In this document: in pieces, positions 36,749 through 49,900 of the stretch | Position numbering within the stretch: the stretch's first letter is position 1 | Layout: each line of letters begins with the position of its first letter | From: Gibbula magus | Taxonomy: Eukaryota; Mollusca; Gastropoda; Trochida; Trochidae | Direction: 5' to 3' | DNA: 64,000 nucleotides | Assembly: GCA_936450465.1 (NCBI GenBank) | Contig: OW388303.1 | Location: 3,431,693-3,495,692, forward strand | The notes under the pieces: model-generated | What the model was told of the DNA's origin: nothing | Seen by the model: only the letters and a program-made list of their open reading frames with translations | The model's database searches: none | Position numbers and translations under genes: made by a program

Positions 36749-36998
36749 AAACTATAACAAGTTCATGAATTGTGTGGATCGTGCTGATCAGCTGAGGATG
36801 GCCTATCCTTCAGGGAGGAAGACAAAGAAGTGGTGGCGGTACGTCTTCTGGTACCTGTTTGACGTGACTGTCTGCAACGCCTTCATCTGTATGAAAGTCT
36901 GCAGTCCACCAGATGACAACAAAATCCGGCAAAAAGAAAGAGAGGACACAGCTTTACTTCCGCATGAAGTTGGCTGAACAGCTGATTGGACAATACAG
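36749..36998 (+). pseudogene. piggyBac-type relic, RKWW region
   Basis: Begins after TATTACAG and reads NYNKFMNCVDRADQLR, then GRKTKKWWRYVFWYLFDVTV and NAFICMK, a close match to the piggyBac YN.YMGGVDR.DQL...Y...RK..KWW...F...LD....NA region. It continues in a second frame through FRMKLAEQLIGQY to a CAG followed by GT at 36,999. This is the best-preserved part of the relic and makes the family assignment firm. Confidence 0.85.
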
Positions 36999-37191
36999 GT
37001 ATTTTATTTTTGAGAAGGATTTATATTTAAATATTCATACCGGCTATTTAGTTTTTAGTCTGAAAATATTCAAATTCTGGGACCGATCACATGAAATTGA
37101 CTTATTTTTATATTAATAGGAATCTAGGTACTTAATTTTAAATATTTCCTTTATTATCTTTTTTCATGTATTAAATGCTTGAAATCTCAGA

Positions 37192-37381
37192 TGTACAAGA
37201 AAGAGGGGATTCGTTCCCAACAGGGACCATGCAGGAAACAGCCATTGGCTAATTTGGGGTGAGGAAAAGATGTGTCGGATGTCTATCGAGGAATGTGTGA
37301 ATACTGCCAAGTTCACCTTTGTGTGGACAAAGGTTGTTTCAAGTCCTGGCACTTACGTCGATTCCAAACCACCGAGGAGTG
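37192..37381 (+). pseudogene. piggyBac-type relic, C-terminal cysteine-rich end
   Basis: Begins after CTCAG. Two frames give RKRCVGCLSRN and then CEYCQVHLCVDKGCFKSWH, the order C..C ... C..C....LC....CF...H typical of the piggyBac C-terminal zinc-binding end. At least one frame change separates them. No TTAA-flanked ends of the element were identified. Confidence 0.75.
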
Positions 37382-37709
37382 AAGCTCCGAACTCTTTGCA
37401 ATTTCTGACATTTGTGATGAAACGATGGTATGATTGTCAGTGAAATGAAAGTATTTATTCATGAATGATTTGAGCAACATTTCCTTCTTTGTTGTTTTTA
37501 ATATTTTGCATTTGACAGAGAAGTCTTAAGACAAATGTGTATTACATTGGCTTTTTTAAAAATGAAAAATTTGGAAAATGTAGCTCGAAATTCATTCAAA
37601 ATAAGTAAAATTTATATTTTGACAGTTAATAATATATGCATGGTTCTTTTTCATCATTCTAACACAAATATAGAGTATTTTTGATGAAATAATTGTTTTT
37701 GGAATGTTT

Positions 37710-38468
37710 AGCTCATCAGGCCTGGAAGGCCCGATGAGCTTATGGCATGGCATTTTCACCTTCCTCTCCGTCCTTGGCCAATGGGGATTCTAAATGGTAG
37801 ATCTCGTGACCCCATGACCCCAAATGGGGTCACCGTGGTCACATCCTTAAAAACCTATTTTCATCTTCTTCTCCAGTTCCAAAATGTCTAGAGAGCTGAA
37901 AAGTTGTGTGCAGACTCCTTGGCCAATGGGGATTCTAAATTGTAGATCTCGTGACCCCGTGGCCCCAAATGGGGTCACAGGGGTCACATCCTTAAAACCC
38001 TATTTTTATCTTCTTCTCCAGTTCCAAAAGGTTAAGAGAGCTGAAAAGTTGTGTGCAGACTCCTTGGCCATTGGGGATTCTAAATTGTAGATCTCGTGAC
38101 CCCGTAACCCCAAATAGGGTCACAGGGGTCGCATCCTTAAAAACCTATTTTCATCTTCTTCTCCAGTTCAAAAGGTCTAGAGAGCTGAAAAGTTGTGTAC
38201 AGACTCATTTGTCAATGGGGATTCTTAATTGTAGATTTGGTTACCCTTGCCTGCGACCCCAAATGAAGGCCTCTCAGGCCATGACCTAACCATCTATTTT
38301 CATCTTCTCCAGAACCAATGTACCTAGAAGGCTGTATTGTGTGCAGACTCTTTAGTTAATGGGGATTCTAAATTGTAGTTATGGGCCTCAAGCCATGACC
38401 TAAAAATCTGTTTCAGTCTTCATCATTAAACGATATAAACCCCGATGAGCTACAGAGCCCATGGCTCT
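37710..38468. mobile_element. Tandem-core element, five units of 144-146 bp
   Basis: The left end is a hairpin at 37,710-37,740, AGCTCATC pairing with GATGAGCT around a GGCC/GGCC inner stem. The right end carries CGATGAGCT (38,443-38,451) and a second hairpin at 38,454-38,468 (AGAGCC, CAT, GGCTCT). Between them a unit marked by TGGGGATTCT starts at 37,782, 37,926, 38,072, 38,216 and 38,360. Units contain GACCCC...GGGGTCAC words. Open frames at 37,884-38,289 are repeats read through. The AGCTCA-type ends are typical of repeats in molluscan genomes; the family is inference. Confidence 0.8.
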
Positions 38469-39359
38469 ATTTTTATTATTTTTGGCTGGTTTTGAGGCCA
38501 GAAAAAAGGTCTGGTATTTTCGGCAAAAAGTCATGTTGAGTGCACTGTCGAGGGTGATAATTCATAATTTTAAAAACGATTAAGGTATGTAAAGGGTTAA
38601 CCAGTTGTTAATCGGGGTCTGATGCCAGTAATGTTATAGACCGATGATCATATGAAACTGTAGCTTTTAGTTTTTTTTACCCTTTCATCCTGAAACAACG
38701 TCATGATATTGTTTATGCTGTTCGATTACTTTGTTTTAGGATCATTTCATTTAAAAACATATGATCACTTCTGCAAACAACGTAAAATGTTTATCTGGTT
38801 TATCAAGCTCCCACCTCAACATGCAAATCAAGCATACCAAGCTCCAACCTCAACATGTACATCAAGCATACCTGTTGTACGTTGACTAACGGTTTTTTCT
38901 TGAATAAGAATGCTCCTGAAAATTTAGATAAAAAGACAATATATTTTACAATGATATTTTATGAATGTTCAACTTCTTTATTTCACAATGGAGACGTTTC
39001 GGATACCGTTATCAAGCATATGGAAGATATGGTGAAACAGCAGGTTATATACAGGATGCATGGTGGTATATGATAAAGAGATAACAAATACAACACGATG
39101 AGATAGCAATGACATAAAAGGTTGAACAAGTGAAGTTGTGATAGTTCCTGCTGACAAGGGGATGATAATACTTTTACATACCGAGTGGAATTCAGATAAC
39201 ATGGATATCCACACAGTGCGTAATGTCTGTATACCTTTTGAGCATATCAATTTTGCAATGTAGATGAATACATAGTTCAAATGATATATATGTATATATA
39301 TATTTAAGTAAATTTCTATTTCGTTTATATATAAACTTGTGTAATGTACAAAGTTTTTA
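38469..39359. other. Intergenic stretch with a short tandem pair
   Basis: AT-rich. A unit of about 34 bp (AAGCTCCCACCTCAACATG...) is duplicated at 38,808-38,875. A possible Penelope-type RT scrap lies at 39,118-39,210. No gene recognised. Confidence 0.45.
39118..39210 (+). pseudogene. Possible Penelope-like RT fragment
   Basis: One frame reads EVVIVPADKGMIILLHTEW. The IVPADKG word is characteristic of the N-terminal region of Penelope-like reverse transcriptases, where it is followed by a hydrophobic strand. Nothing else of the family is seen on either side, so this could be chance or a very old fragment. Confidence 0.3.
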
Positions 39360-41784
39360 ATTACGATAAATGTATTTGAAATTTGTTGGATATTTATAAA
39401 AGGGAATATGTCATAAACATTGACTAGTCTCTGTAAATAAATATTTTGTATTAAAAAAGGCAGTGTAATGGGATGTGAATTTGTTCAATCAATCAGTCCT
39501 GTTGGGAAAACATGAATACTTTAAATTTTCAGTTATCAAAGTGTAAGAACTCTGTTTATCTAATATGTTGAAAGATTAAACGCAAACTTTATGTAGCAAT
39601 ATTAAATTACATAAAGCAGAAATACAACCGATAGAACATGTTTTATTATTACATCTCATTCATTCAAATAACCAATTCAGTTGATCAGACACCTAATGTA
39701 AGTTTATCACATCCCCAATTCCACATCCCACAGATGAGTCATTAATAATGTGCTTAGTTAAATGGCCATTAATGTAACGAAAGGTTATTCAGCGTGCTCT
39801 CATGATTTTACCTTGAAAAAACGTGTGAAGCCATATCATGTAATGCAATTGCTAAGATCAAACAACAAATTAGTTAAAACATGAGCAAGTACTCGAAGAC
39901 TTTATCAGCATTCCAAAATATATCCATTTGAAGGGTTCGATGCTTGACACAGTGTTTATTTCAAATGGCTTCAAACACCCTTCTCTATTTCAGAAAATCA
40001 AGTTAAAAATGAGGTTACACATGAGAATCGTTTTTGTCATTCAAAATAATAAAATGTGTTCACAGTAAAATGGTCGCCATACATTTTTTGCTTTATACGC
40101 AACACCTTTATTACCACTACAGATAATTGGTTTGTGTAATAAGATGCTTTACCCTCTAAAGTAAATATAAATGGCCTAAGCTATCATTTTAAATTCGAAA
40201 TTTGAAAAAATAAAATTTGAAAAAAACGTGCTACTGCCCCTTTAAACTCTTAACTAAAGGACTTACACATATCTGCTGAATGGCGTTGTCTCCCTCGACT
40301 TCTTGGAGCTACGTCTTGTCTGGCTAAGACTTCTAGCAAATTATGCGTTTTAACTGTGTGTTTTATTCAAGACAGTTTTTAAAATATAACATGTTATCAT
40401 ATTGTTTCCTCTGGGGATATCTATGTTGCATGTACTTAGCTGTTGATAGTGAAGACATTTAACAACAGGGTTTGTCAGCCCTTCTACGAAATGATGATAA
40501 TTTGTGGCATGAGTAATGCCGACAAATGATAATAATTTCACATCTGGCTAGATTTGCAAGTAGTAACATTATCTATATCGATGTTGTCATGATGTAATAA
40601 ATTACAGTTTGTCAATTAACCGTTAATGTTGGTTTTCTCCTATGTTCTGCATTAATCAGACATTACTCAAAGTTAGTCTGATATGCATCTTTGTCGTAAA
40701 CTACAGATCAGATGCCAAGATATGTTGTGAAGGATCGGGTCTATGGTCGCCTCCAGAACTTCTCCTGTTACTTGTACTCTGATTGCAGGAGGCATGTTGA
40801 TAGATTACTGTACATTATTTTCGTTTTGAGTAAACTTTTCCTTTTTATTGTTTATCATCAGAATTATAAACATATATATGAATCGTAGTTGATTTAAGCA
40901 ATAGTTTATTCCGAGCAAACGACAGTAAGTGTAATTTGCAAGCAGGCTACACTAGCCTATAAATGCTTCTCCTAAAACACACTTAAAACAAAAAAAGTTT
41001 TAAAAACAACTTTTTGTGTGCACATGTTTAATTAAACTTGTACTAGTAAAGCATGCAGTGTCGAACCTTATGAAAAACGGTATCAGTTCTGAATTTGTGC
41101 ACAGAGTTATCAACGATTCGCTTTCACTTTGTGACAAAGATTCGTCGCTGCTAAGGATAGCAGTAAAGTTATATTTCCTGAAAGAGTCTTGACTGAACCT
41201 GAGTGTATCCTATAGAGGACACAAACAAAAATACAGGAATCTTCTCTAGTGTTTCCAAAAGAACTGGCACATTAATAACAAATGAATTGCAGTTCATTTC
41301 CAAATGAGTTCCAGATTCAGAAGTGGATGCCTATATTGAGTTTTAGATGCAAGCAACTGTCAAAAAGAATCGAGATAAAGGCTGCTTCAATGAACTACAA
41401 TGTGACAGAGTCTGTCCAATGGATATACTATTGGTGTTTGCAGCAACTAAGCTATAAACAGGACCACTTACTAGCCACTGTAAATGTTTTGACAAACGTT
41501 CATTATTTTCTAAAAACGTTTGTTTTGTCGTTAGTTGGTATGCTATATTATACTAGTCTGCATGTATTTTCCTATAGTTTATTTTATAAAAGAATCCATT
41601 AACATAAATCGTTTACAATTTGATGTTTCGGTAAGAACACAGCCGGTATACATGTATAACAATATTGACATTGGTATAATTTTGGATTCTAACGTCTAAT
41701 GCATATGACTCAGGAAGAGTGGACGGGAAAATTCATTTGAGTTTTGACGAAAACTAACAATATTCCACATATCAGCATGCCAAA

Positions 41785-42076
41785 TAATGCGATATCTTCT
41801 AGGAGATATTGTTTTGACAGTAGATTTTGAACAATGCTCTGTTGGCGTTAGCTACATGTACATGGCATCACAATGATTTTGACGTCATAAGCACGACGAT
41901 GTTACAATGATATGACATCACAGCACTGGAAGGCAAAGGGCAGTTTTGTGTTCAGATATATTCATTTTTCATTAAAAACTAATGAAGAATGATTTTGGCA
42001 AGCCTCGGATATTTGTAACTTTTATCAACTCGTGTTGATATATTTGTTATAAGAAGACATTTGGGTGAGATTATCT
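41785..42076. repeat. Dispersed repeat inserted in copy C
   Basis: Copies B and C match on both sides (…CATATCAG(T/C)ATGC… then …ATGTATCAACATTTTATTG…), and this stretch is extra in C. It holds the palindrome TATCAAC, TCGT, GTTGATA at 42,023-42,040. A related sequence lies at 47,975-48,400, sharing AAGCCT(C/T)GG(A/G)TATTTGTAACTTT and AGAAGACA(T/C)TTG words. Confidence 0.55.
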
Positions 42077-42588
42077 ATGTATCAACATTTTATTGAAAAT
42101 ATCATTGATTCATCCTGCTGCCAGACTCAGATTAATTGCTGTTAGTGAGTAAACATTGACTTTGCCTTAAAGTGCAGAAGATCATATTCAATTAGTAGAA
42201 TATAATGACAAATTAACTGGGCATCACTCAGTTCATTCTGCATGATACATTGATTGAAGACAAATGTCCAAAGTACATCGAATGTCGCAGGCTTTATTAG
42301 AATGTCTGGTTTACATTCATCGTTGTTTGGTATTTGGTATATATTTAGTGTTCATTTAAAAGTAAATAAATACAGGACATCTGTCTTTTCTTGCCTAATA
42401 TTACTTCAGCAATTCTCTTCCCATTCCATTGAGTTGCAGTTGCGTATCTGGCATTTGTTTTGTAAATGCTGTGTTATATACAATAAATGAAGTCCTGTTT
42501 TATGAATGATCTCTGATAAAGGGCACCAATGCAAAAGGTCTCAAAGTCATTGATAAAAAAATATATTGTATTCAGACCTCACGAAAAA

Positions 42589-42690
42589 GATTTGGGTCTT
42601 ATCACAACTTTCAAAAGTACTTGACATATAGCATGGTGATTAATAATATTACATGACGAAAGCCCGCATGCAAGCATCAAGGGGAACCGT
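42589..42690 (+). repeat. SINE-like repeat in copy C
   Basis: Matches 5250-5360 and 14,624-14,730 with shared left flank and the words TTTCAAAAGTACTTGAC and TGGTGATTAATAATATTAC. Shorter and more decayed than the others. Confidence 0.45.
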
Positions 42691-45600
42691 ATTGCATGTA
42701 TAACACTTTTCAGCAGACAAATTTAAAAGCACATGGACCTATAGCTAACTCTGAATCCATTTATCTTAATCTGGGAAACATACCCCAAGAATCCATTAGA
42801 GAAGATTTAAATATACTGAAGTCCTGCCTGACCAGGCATTATAAACTACAAACTTTCACATTAGTACATGATAGGATTACGATGATGGAAGATAGTTTAC
42901 AAATTCTAATTTCTAAGTAAACTCTGTTCATGGATAGTTTCGCTGAACATGTAATTTTATACATAATACTTGTATATTATAATTTGTTATAATTGCTGTC
43001 ATAGCTAACACTTTAAGTTCTCTTAAAATATGTCATGTTTATGAAAAATCAATTTTGTTAAAGTAAATTGTGCAGACATTATGTGCATTTGGTTACTAGT
43101 TTGTAACAAAGGACCACTGAGATTAAATGAACTGACATGCTTTATTGATGTGTTTAACAATCAATGAAGGTAAACATGTTATGACTAAATTGTAACACTC
43201 GATATACGTTTTTGAAATAATAAGAGGTAAATGTTTATGTATCTGTCTGAGTGTGTTGAAACTAAGCGAAATAAGTGTTTGAACTACCATATAAATAAAA
43301 GAAGGAATGGACCTTAGTACATATACAAGTATATACAATATATATGTATGTGGGTTGTTTTCATACTCTCATCTGAACTTACATAACATCTGGTAAATAT
43401 GTTTTCTTAATGGATTTCACCCCACCTTGACCACAGTGTAAACTGTTAGTTAGCCAACAACTATCTAGAACTTAAACTAGCTTTAACAAAATCATTGATG
43501 TTCAACAGCAAAGCGTCGGTGATTTGTATTAGGTTCAGTTGTTTGCCGGATGTTTTAAAAGGACGAATGGGGTTTTAAGTTAAAAGATAATTTATGTATT
43601 TGAAATGTTTTTTAAAGACTTGAACACGTCAAAATAACAATAATGTCATACTTTGTTTCTACTTTTATGAGGAAAAATTAATTTATATCGCTGTTGAATT
43701 AACTTGAATTGACAATATTTTTTTTTTAAAAAGCACAAGATTTATACTAAAATTCAAAGTATATCTAGTATTTAAAATAAATGTTTTCAAGTCTAACAAA
43801 AGAATTGATTGCTATTGCTTCTACGATGCAATATCCACATAAATGATGGAACAGTTGTGGCATGTGGTGCTGGAAGATTCAGACGTGGTAATCGGGGAAA
43901 TCATGCAAAGTTACGTTTCTTTAAACAGTTTGAAAATATTCGATTGAGATTATTCTTTGGTGCTGATGTTTATATAATAGGCTTACATAATCAATATATG
44001 TTAGATTGATTGTAGTTGCTTTCAGTATTGTGTGATTATGAATGTTTAATATGACATTATTTGTAGGTTTTAATAAGATCGATATTTATGACAAATTCAA
44101 GAGTATTGAAAAGATAAAAGTATTTTGTTAATTATACATATTCGATTGATTCTCACATGATTTTGTAGTTCCTTTGAAGAGGAGATCAAACACTTTGATT
44201 TTGCAGTGCAAACACAATTATTCTAAAATTTCTACTTAAGATTGTAGACCTTCAAATGAGTTTTGTATGAAATATGCATAGAATGAATCCAAAATATATT
44301 AACTGTCTTTCAACACCTTGTTTGATGAAAATGTTAATCACTATTTCATGTTAATCCCTGTTCTCATCAAAGATCCTCGAATGTCATGTGAAATGCAATT
44401 TATCAGCTGAAATTCTTTCAAACAGAGGTTGACCGCCCATCAGAACAAGATTATAAACCAACATTTACATCGACCAACAATCATGGATGTGCCAAATTAA
44501 TCGTTTCTACATGTATGCAGGTATTGCAAGAGAAATGCTATGGACTAAATTGGTACGAAATGAGTATTAGAATGTATTTTTAAAGGTCCTGTATCAATAT
44601 TATCTTTCTAAAATGAAGTACCCTCACAAATATATGAATAAGTGATACCAATGGCTGAAGAATACTCCTGAATCAATAAAAAGAACTTTAAAACGAATGT
44701 ACATGGTTCGGTTAAGCGGGTCCATTTCCCATCCAAGCGGCCAATTTAATATGTTCACATCAAAATAGCTGCTCGAAGGTAGTTGAAAAGATTAGAGTGA
44801 CGCAGATTAGAGTTTTAAATTAGGTAGAATGATGGAATGGTTAACCATCTTGCTGTTTGAAGTCTCAAATTATTATGAAACCTACAAATCTATCTTCACT
44901 CTGAAGAGTTCCACGCCACTATCTATATGTCGCACCATTTTCTTCGAAAGGGGATAACCATTTTCTATGAATACTGTTTATCGGGTCTTGTAATGAGATG
45001 ATGTACCCGTTAACGTACCCGTTAACGTACCCATATAATGTATAAACTTTGATAATAAATAGCAAAATGAAGAAACAAAATATGCCAAAAAAGTGCTAAA
45101 GTGCCTTGATCATAACATTGAGACCGAAGTCGGCAGTTCCTACCTTTGGGAGTTGGTTGTCTTGTAGGTTTTTAATAGGAAATACTATTTGATCGTCGGT
45201 AATTTAAAAAGAGACAAAAGGTTTAAAGGCTTAAACCACACAGCAAAACATACCAAACTGAACTATTTTAGAAGTATTTTATTTCCAATTTTGAGGATTA
45301 TTGACTCACGATGTACCGGTATACGTGAAATCTATCATTATTTCGAAAGTCTGACATTTGTAAAGATCGACAACAGGAAGTAGTTATGAATAACAAGTCT
45401 GTTGTTTCCCACATATGAAGTAAGCAATAAATAGGTTCAGTATAACTAATTTTACTTCGAAATGTGTCCGCCTTAAATAAAAATATTGTCAGTACAATTT
45501 AGATACGTCAAGGATACTGTCAAGGCTTTACACAGGTCTTTGGAGTTTTGTACATCTACATGTATTTTTTCTTCATGCATCTGCTGGATTAACCTCACTA

Positions 45601-46649
45601 CTTCAATGCAAGTCTTCCTATGGTCGTTTCGGAAGTCTGAATTTGAGTTGTACATTTTACGTTGCTAAGTTTTCCTAAAACGTTTCTGATAACCGATCCT
45701 CCTTGATTTCTTGGCCTATGTGTTTAACTATGCTTATAACTGTACTTTTCAATGTAATTGCACACAGAACAACAGCTAGTGACTGATAATAACATCCGCG
45801 TGTTGACAGGCTAATTAGTAAAACTGAATTTTTCCTTTCTGTGTCATAATTCTTACATATAGCATAGGCAGTAAGATAACGACATTGAGAAACACATGTA
45901 CATGTTTGCTGATTGTGACGTAAGACAGATTTTGTAATTGATAACTTTGGGTTTTTTATGTTTCATCATGAATAAAATTTAGAAATGACATAATGTTTTC
46001 TCACAAGTAGTCAGAGACAAAAAAAATCACATTAGTTTGATCTTTGTCAAAAAGACAGCATTGCCTCTATAGTTGTTTAACTTACGTGAACTATATTTCT
46101 TGCGTGAAATAGGAAAACTCCTATTAAATAAAATCAGTGAAAATTGTATAGGAAAGTTCAAGTTTTCTTGATAATATAGTTTGTTGATAGTTAGCATACA
46201 CGTAGTGTCGAGGTATGTGCCCACTCCTTCATCCACAATCAACATGCAGTAATATAATAGTGGCACTGTTTTCATTATCAGTTTTAAACTGGTATATTGA
46301 CAGTTATATTCGCATTTTTAAAGAATGTTTTAATATAAAAAATACCTGTTTTCTGTTTGATAACAAGATTCAAACAAGTCTCTTTTTCCCATCGACCTTG
46401 TGCTGATACGAAGTATGATATTATAATGACATAAGGTTAAACGTTACAGACTAAGTATATTACCATTGTTGTATCCTGCCTAACTATCTTCCTACTTACT
46501 TCAAGTGTCGTGAATATGTCAACTACAATGACCTATAGAAATTTTACGGTTTGAAGATCAGATTATTTGGTTGAAGGATCTCAAAGCCTTACATATTGCA
46601 AAAACAGATACACATACATTGATAAACATTACAGTATTTGATAGTTGGG

Positions 46650-46960
46650 GACCTGAATTCCGACTTGTTGCAAAATATTAGTAAGCGTGGGCTGCTGAAC
46701 TAATAAATGGAGAGTTTATATTTGCACGTATTAACATGCTAATGAAATTAAGATTGATCAATCTGCCTCGTCAAAATCAGATTAATTTCTGTGAGAGAGT
46801 AAACATTGACATTGCCTGCTATTGTATGAGGTCATATTCAATTAGTGAAATATTATGACAAATACTCTGAAGATCACTCCATTCCGCCACCTTCTCGGTA
46901 AACAAATTATGAGACACGTTACCAATGTCTGACACATCTTATGTTTGATAATAGTGGTTT
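46650..46960 (+). repeat. Partial fourth copy (D) of the duplicated block
   Basis: Contains the core shared by A, B and C: a TTTGCAC(A/G) word, AACATGCTAATGAAA, a CAGATTAATT word, a GTAAACATTGAC word, GGTCATATTCAATTAGT and AATATTATGACAAATAC, in that order. It corresponds to 4360-4580, 12,590-12,800 and 42,070-42,250. Confidence 0.6.
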
Positions 46961-49900
46961 GATAATACGTTAAACATTTCTTCTATAAATAGCCGTTGTG
47001 ATATGACCCGAATAGGGAAACAACCAAAAGGGAATATTTTACATCCATTTGCCAGATAAATTATTTGATTCTTATTTTGTTCAGAGTAGTCAATAAACTT
47101 TTATTTAGATTTTCAGGATTCATTTTGAAGATATTATGTGTGTAAAATGGGTACAAAACAGCTGCAATACTGACTTCAATCATGTGCAGCATTTTGTCCG
47201 CGTATGCACAAGGTCAAAACGTCCAATACTCACTCATGTACAGAAACATTACCTCCACTACTCTCCACTAGTTCCGTTTGTATATAACAATGAAAATAGT
47301 AATTCTGGGATAGGCTGAGGTTTACCTCATAGAGAAGAAGAATATTATATTACATGGATACAAAGATATATACATTTACAAACATCGTAGAATAATAGAA
47401 ATAATCAAAGCAGTAATAACATGAACAGCTATAATTTCTGTACTCCACAACGTCGTGTGTCTATACATCTATTTTCTTACTAATTTATTTCAAGAAAAAT
47501 TATTCATGTGGACATTTTAAGCAAATAATGACGTAATTTGTGATGGTACTGAATGTTGGTATGAATCTTATGGCACGTTTGGATATTAATGATTATCTCA
47601 TAGCGACCAGAGTAGCTGAGACAAAGACATATCTTGTTGTTTTCGAAAGGTGAAAGATCGGAATGTCACACTGATTGTGATTCGTGTGTTCATTTAGTTC
47701 AATCAGGTTGAATCAATAGACTGAGAAATGTGTTCGTCGGGCAAAGAAATAAGTGAAATTGATGGGTATCACCAATCAGATATTTCAATTGCAATTACGA
47801 GAATAATTTCCACTGATGTATTATTCTCCTCTCCCTACAATTACTATGTCTGGTCAATTAGCAAGAAATCAGTACCCATCATCACTTTTACGGAATTCAA
47901 CTCCGCGGTTTTGCGACACATATACGCATTTTGTTTCATTTATTGCATTCTTTGTAATTCATAACAACTAATTTTTGTCATAGGTTGCCATTTCATGACA
48001 CTTTAGATATCGCTACAATCAAATCGTCATATCCTATTACATTATTAGTTAATGACATCACAAAGCTTTGGAATCACTGACAACAATCTTGACAATGCTA
48101 TGACGTGACAAAGGTAATGACGTGACGATGCTATGATATTGGAATTTTGCTAATCACTGAGATCACTGCTGAAGAAGTTAAATGGCACTGATATGTTTCA
48201 GATATGTCAATCTTGAGCTAATACTTGTTGAAGAATGATTTTGAATGATAACAAAAATCTCACCCTCCTGTCTTCTGATATAAAATGTATCAACACTTGT
48301 TGATGAAAGTCAAAATGTCCTCAGCAAGCCTTGGGTATTTGTAACTTTAATCAACTCAGGTTGATATAGTTGATATCAGAAGACACTTGAGATTCTCTAT
48401 TTGTCAGTGATGTTATCACATTTAACAGCCCTGTGTTCATTAAAAGTTCCTGTGATTTCGATTTGCAAATATATTAAAGGTGATTATCCTTTGACGTTGA
48501 GTTTTATAATGACAAGATTTTGGACAAAAAGGTTCAGATGTTTTTAAATATTGTGAATCATCTGTTAGATATATACATGTAATGATAATGATAGCCAAAT
48601 CCAATTCACTCTTACATGTGGAATCAGGAACTCTTACAATGGATGTTTGTCACAAATTCTAAATTAGCGAGATGCCTAATATAAAAAACAATGTTCTTAT
48701 CTTAAAAAACACATCGTCCCGGAGCCTGGTATACTAAATATTGCTCCAATTTGTAAACAAGTCAACCATGTAGAAGTACATGCTATGGTTGAATACTACA
48801 CGAAATGAAGCATCAATACCAACTAATGAGAAACTGACCCATTGACCGTGATTAACGTGGTTAACCAGGCACTTGCCCGCTTGTAAGGTACCGGTTGTAC
48901 TGTTGTCAGGATTCAAAGGCTGGTAGTGATAGGGACATGGGATTGTGATGAACTGACAATGTATGGAAGCAACCTTTCAGTAAGATGTTGAAAATAAAAC
49001 CCCTTGTCATTAACATTTATACATTTGAAATTAATTTTCCGAAAAATATATATGTTCATTAAAATGTATGATTTTACCCTGGATTAACATTATTTTTCCC
49101 TTTTGGTAATTATAGATGTCATGCTCAGAATATGGCACGTATTTTAGTCATTGAGGTCAAAAGTATAAGTACAGTTATAATTATAATATAAATGAATGCC
49201 AAAAATAACAAATAAATACGATTACAAGTCGAAATAGGTTAGTAAGAATAAGCTACATATAATATCATCAAAATATATTTTACTTGTACATGTTTAGGCA
49301 ACACACAAAAACAGCTGTTAAGAATGTTTCCCCAAGTGAACATGACCTGCAACTGACCACGAGTTCACACCTCAAATTACCAGTGATGTACGCTCACCAT
49401 TTGCTAATGTACGTTTCATAAACAGCAGCATGTCGAAATTCCCTCAAAGTATTTACGAGCATCAGGTGGCGAGTAATGATTGTTTGGTCATGAAGGAACT
49501 GTGCTATTCGACTTATTCTTCCCAGCTGGAGAATGATAACATCAAATATTTACACTTAAAGAGTATTTTGTAAAGGAATTTCTTCTTATAGTTATAATTC
49601 TAAAACTATTCCGATAGATTATATTTGGAAATCCATCATTTCAATAAGTAAGTGAGGATGGTAAACATCTTTAATAATGCTCGACTGAATACTTTTTTAG
49701 CTTTGATGTTTACACGCTTTGTTGGTTGGTTGGTCATGTGATCTGAATATCAAGGTTCATTACCTTTGAGCTAGTCGAAAATCGTTCACACTTGTCCTAG
49801 GTCAAGTTTACTGGATCTTCGTTGAGACTACTTTCTCGAATGAGCATGAATCCATTCATGAACTTTTAACGGTTACCTTAAGGTCACATTCTATTAAAAC

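Larger units (their letters stand above)
39360..46130 (+). repeat. Diverged duplicated block, copy C
   Basis: Collinear with copies A and B (anchors given under those entries). It retains the empty site of the 3.1-kb element at 41,610-41,630 and lacks the mariner relic. It has its own insertion of about 290 bp at 41,785-42,076. Its short open frames are not shared with the other copies. Long matching stretches without a conserved frame, for example 44,160-44,420 against 16,200-16,470, suggest a noncoding duplication. Confidence 0.65.

Noticed and set aside
37884..38289. Overlapping open frames of 68-78 codons with similar proteins
   Set aside because: They are units of the 145-bp tandem core.
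49380..49571. 64-codon open stretch with exon-like composition
   Set aside because: No clear splice sites, no domain and no homologous segment recognised.
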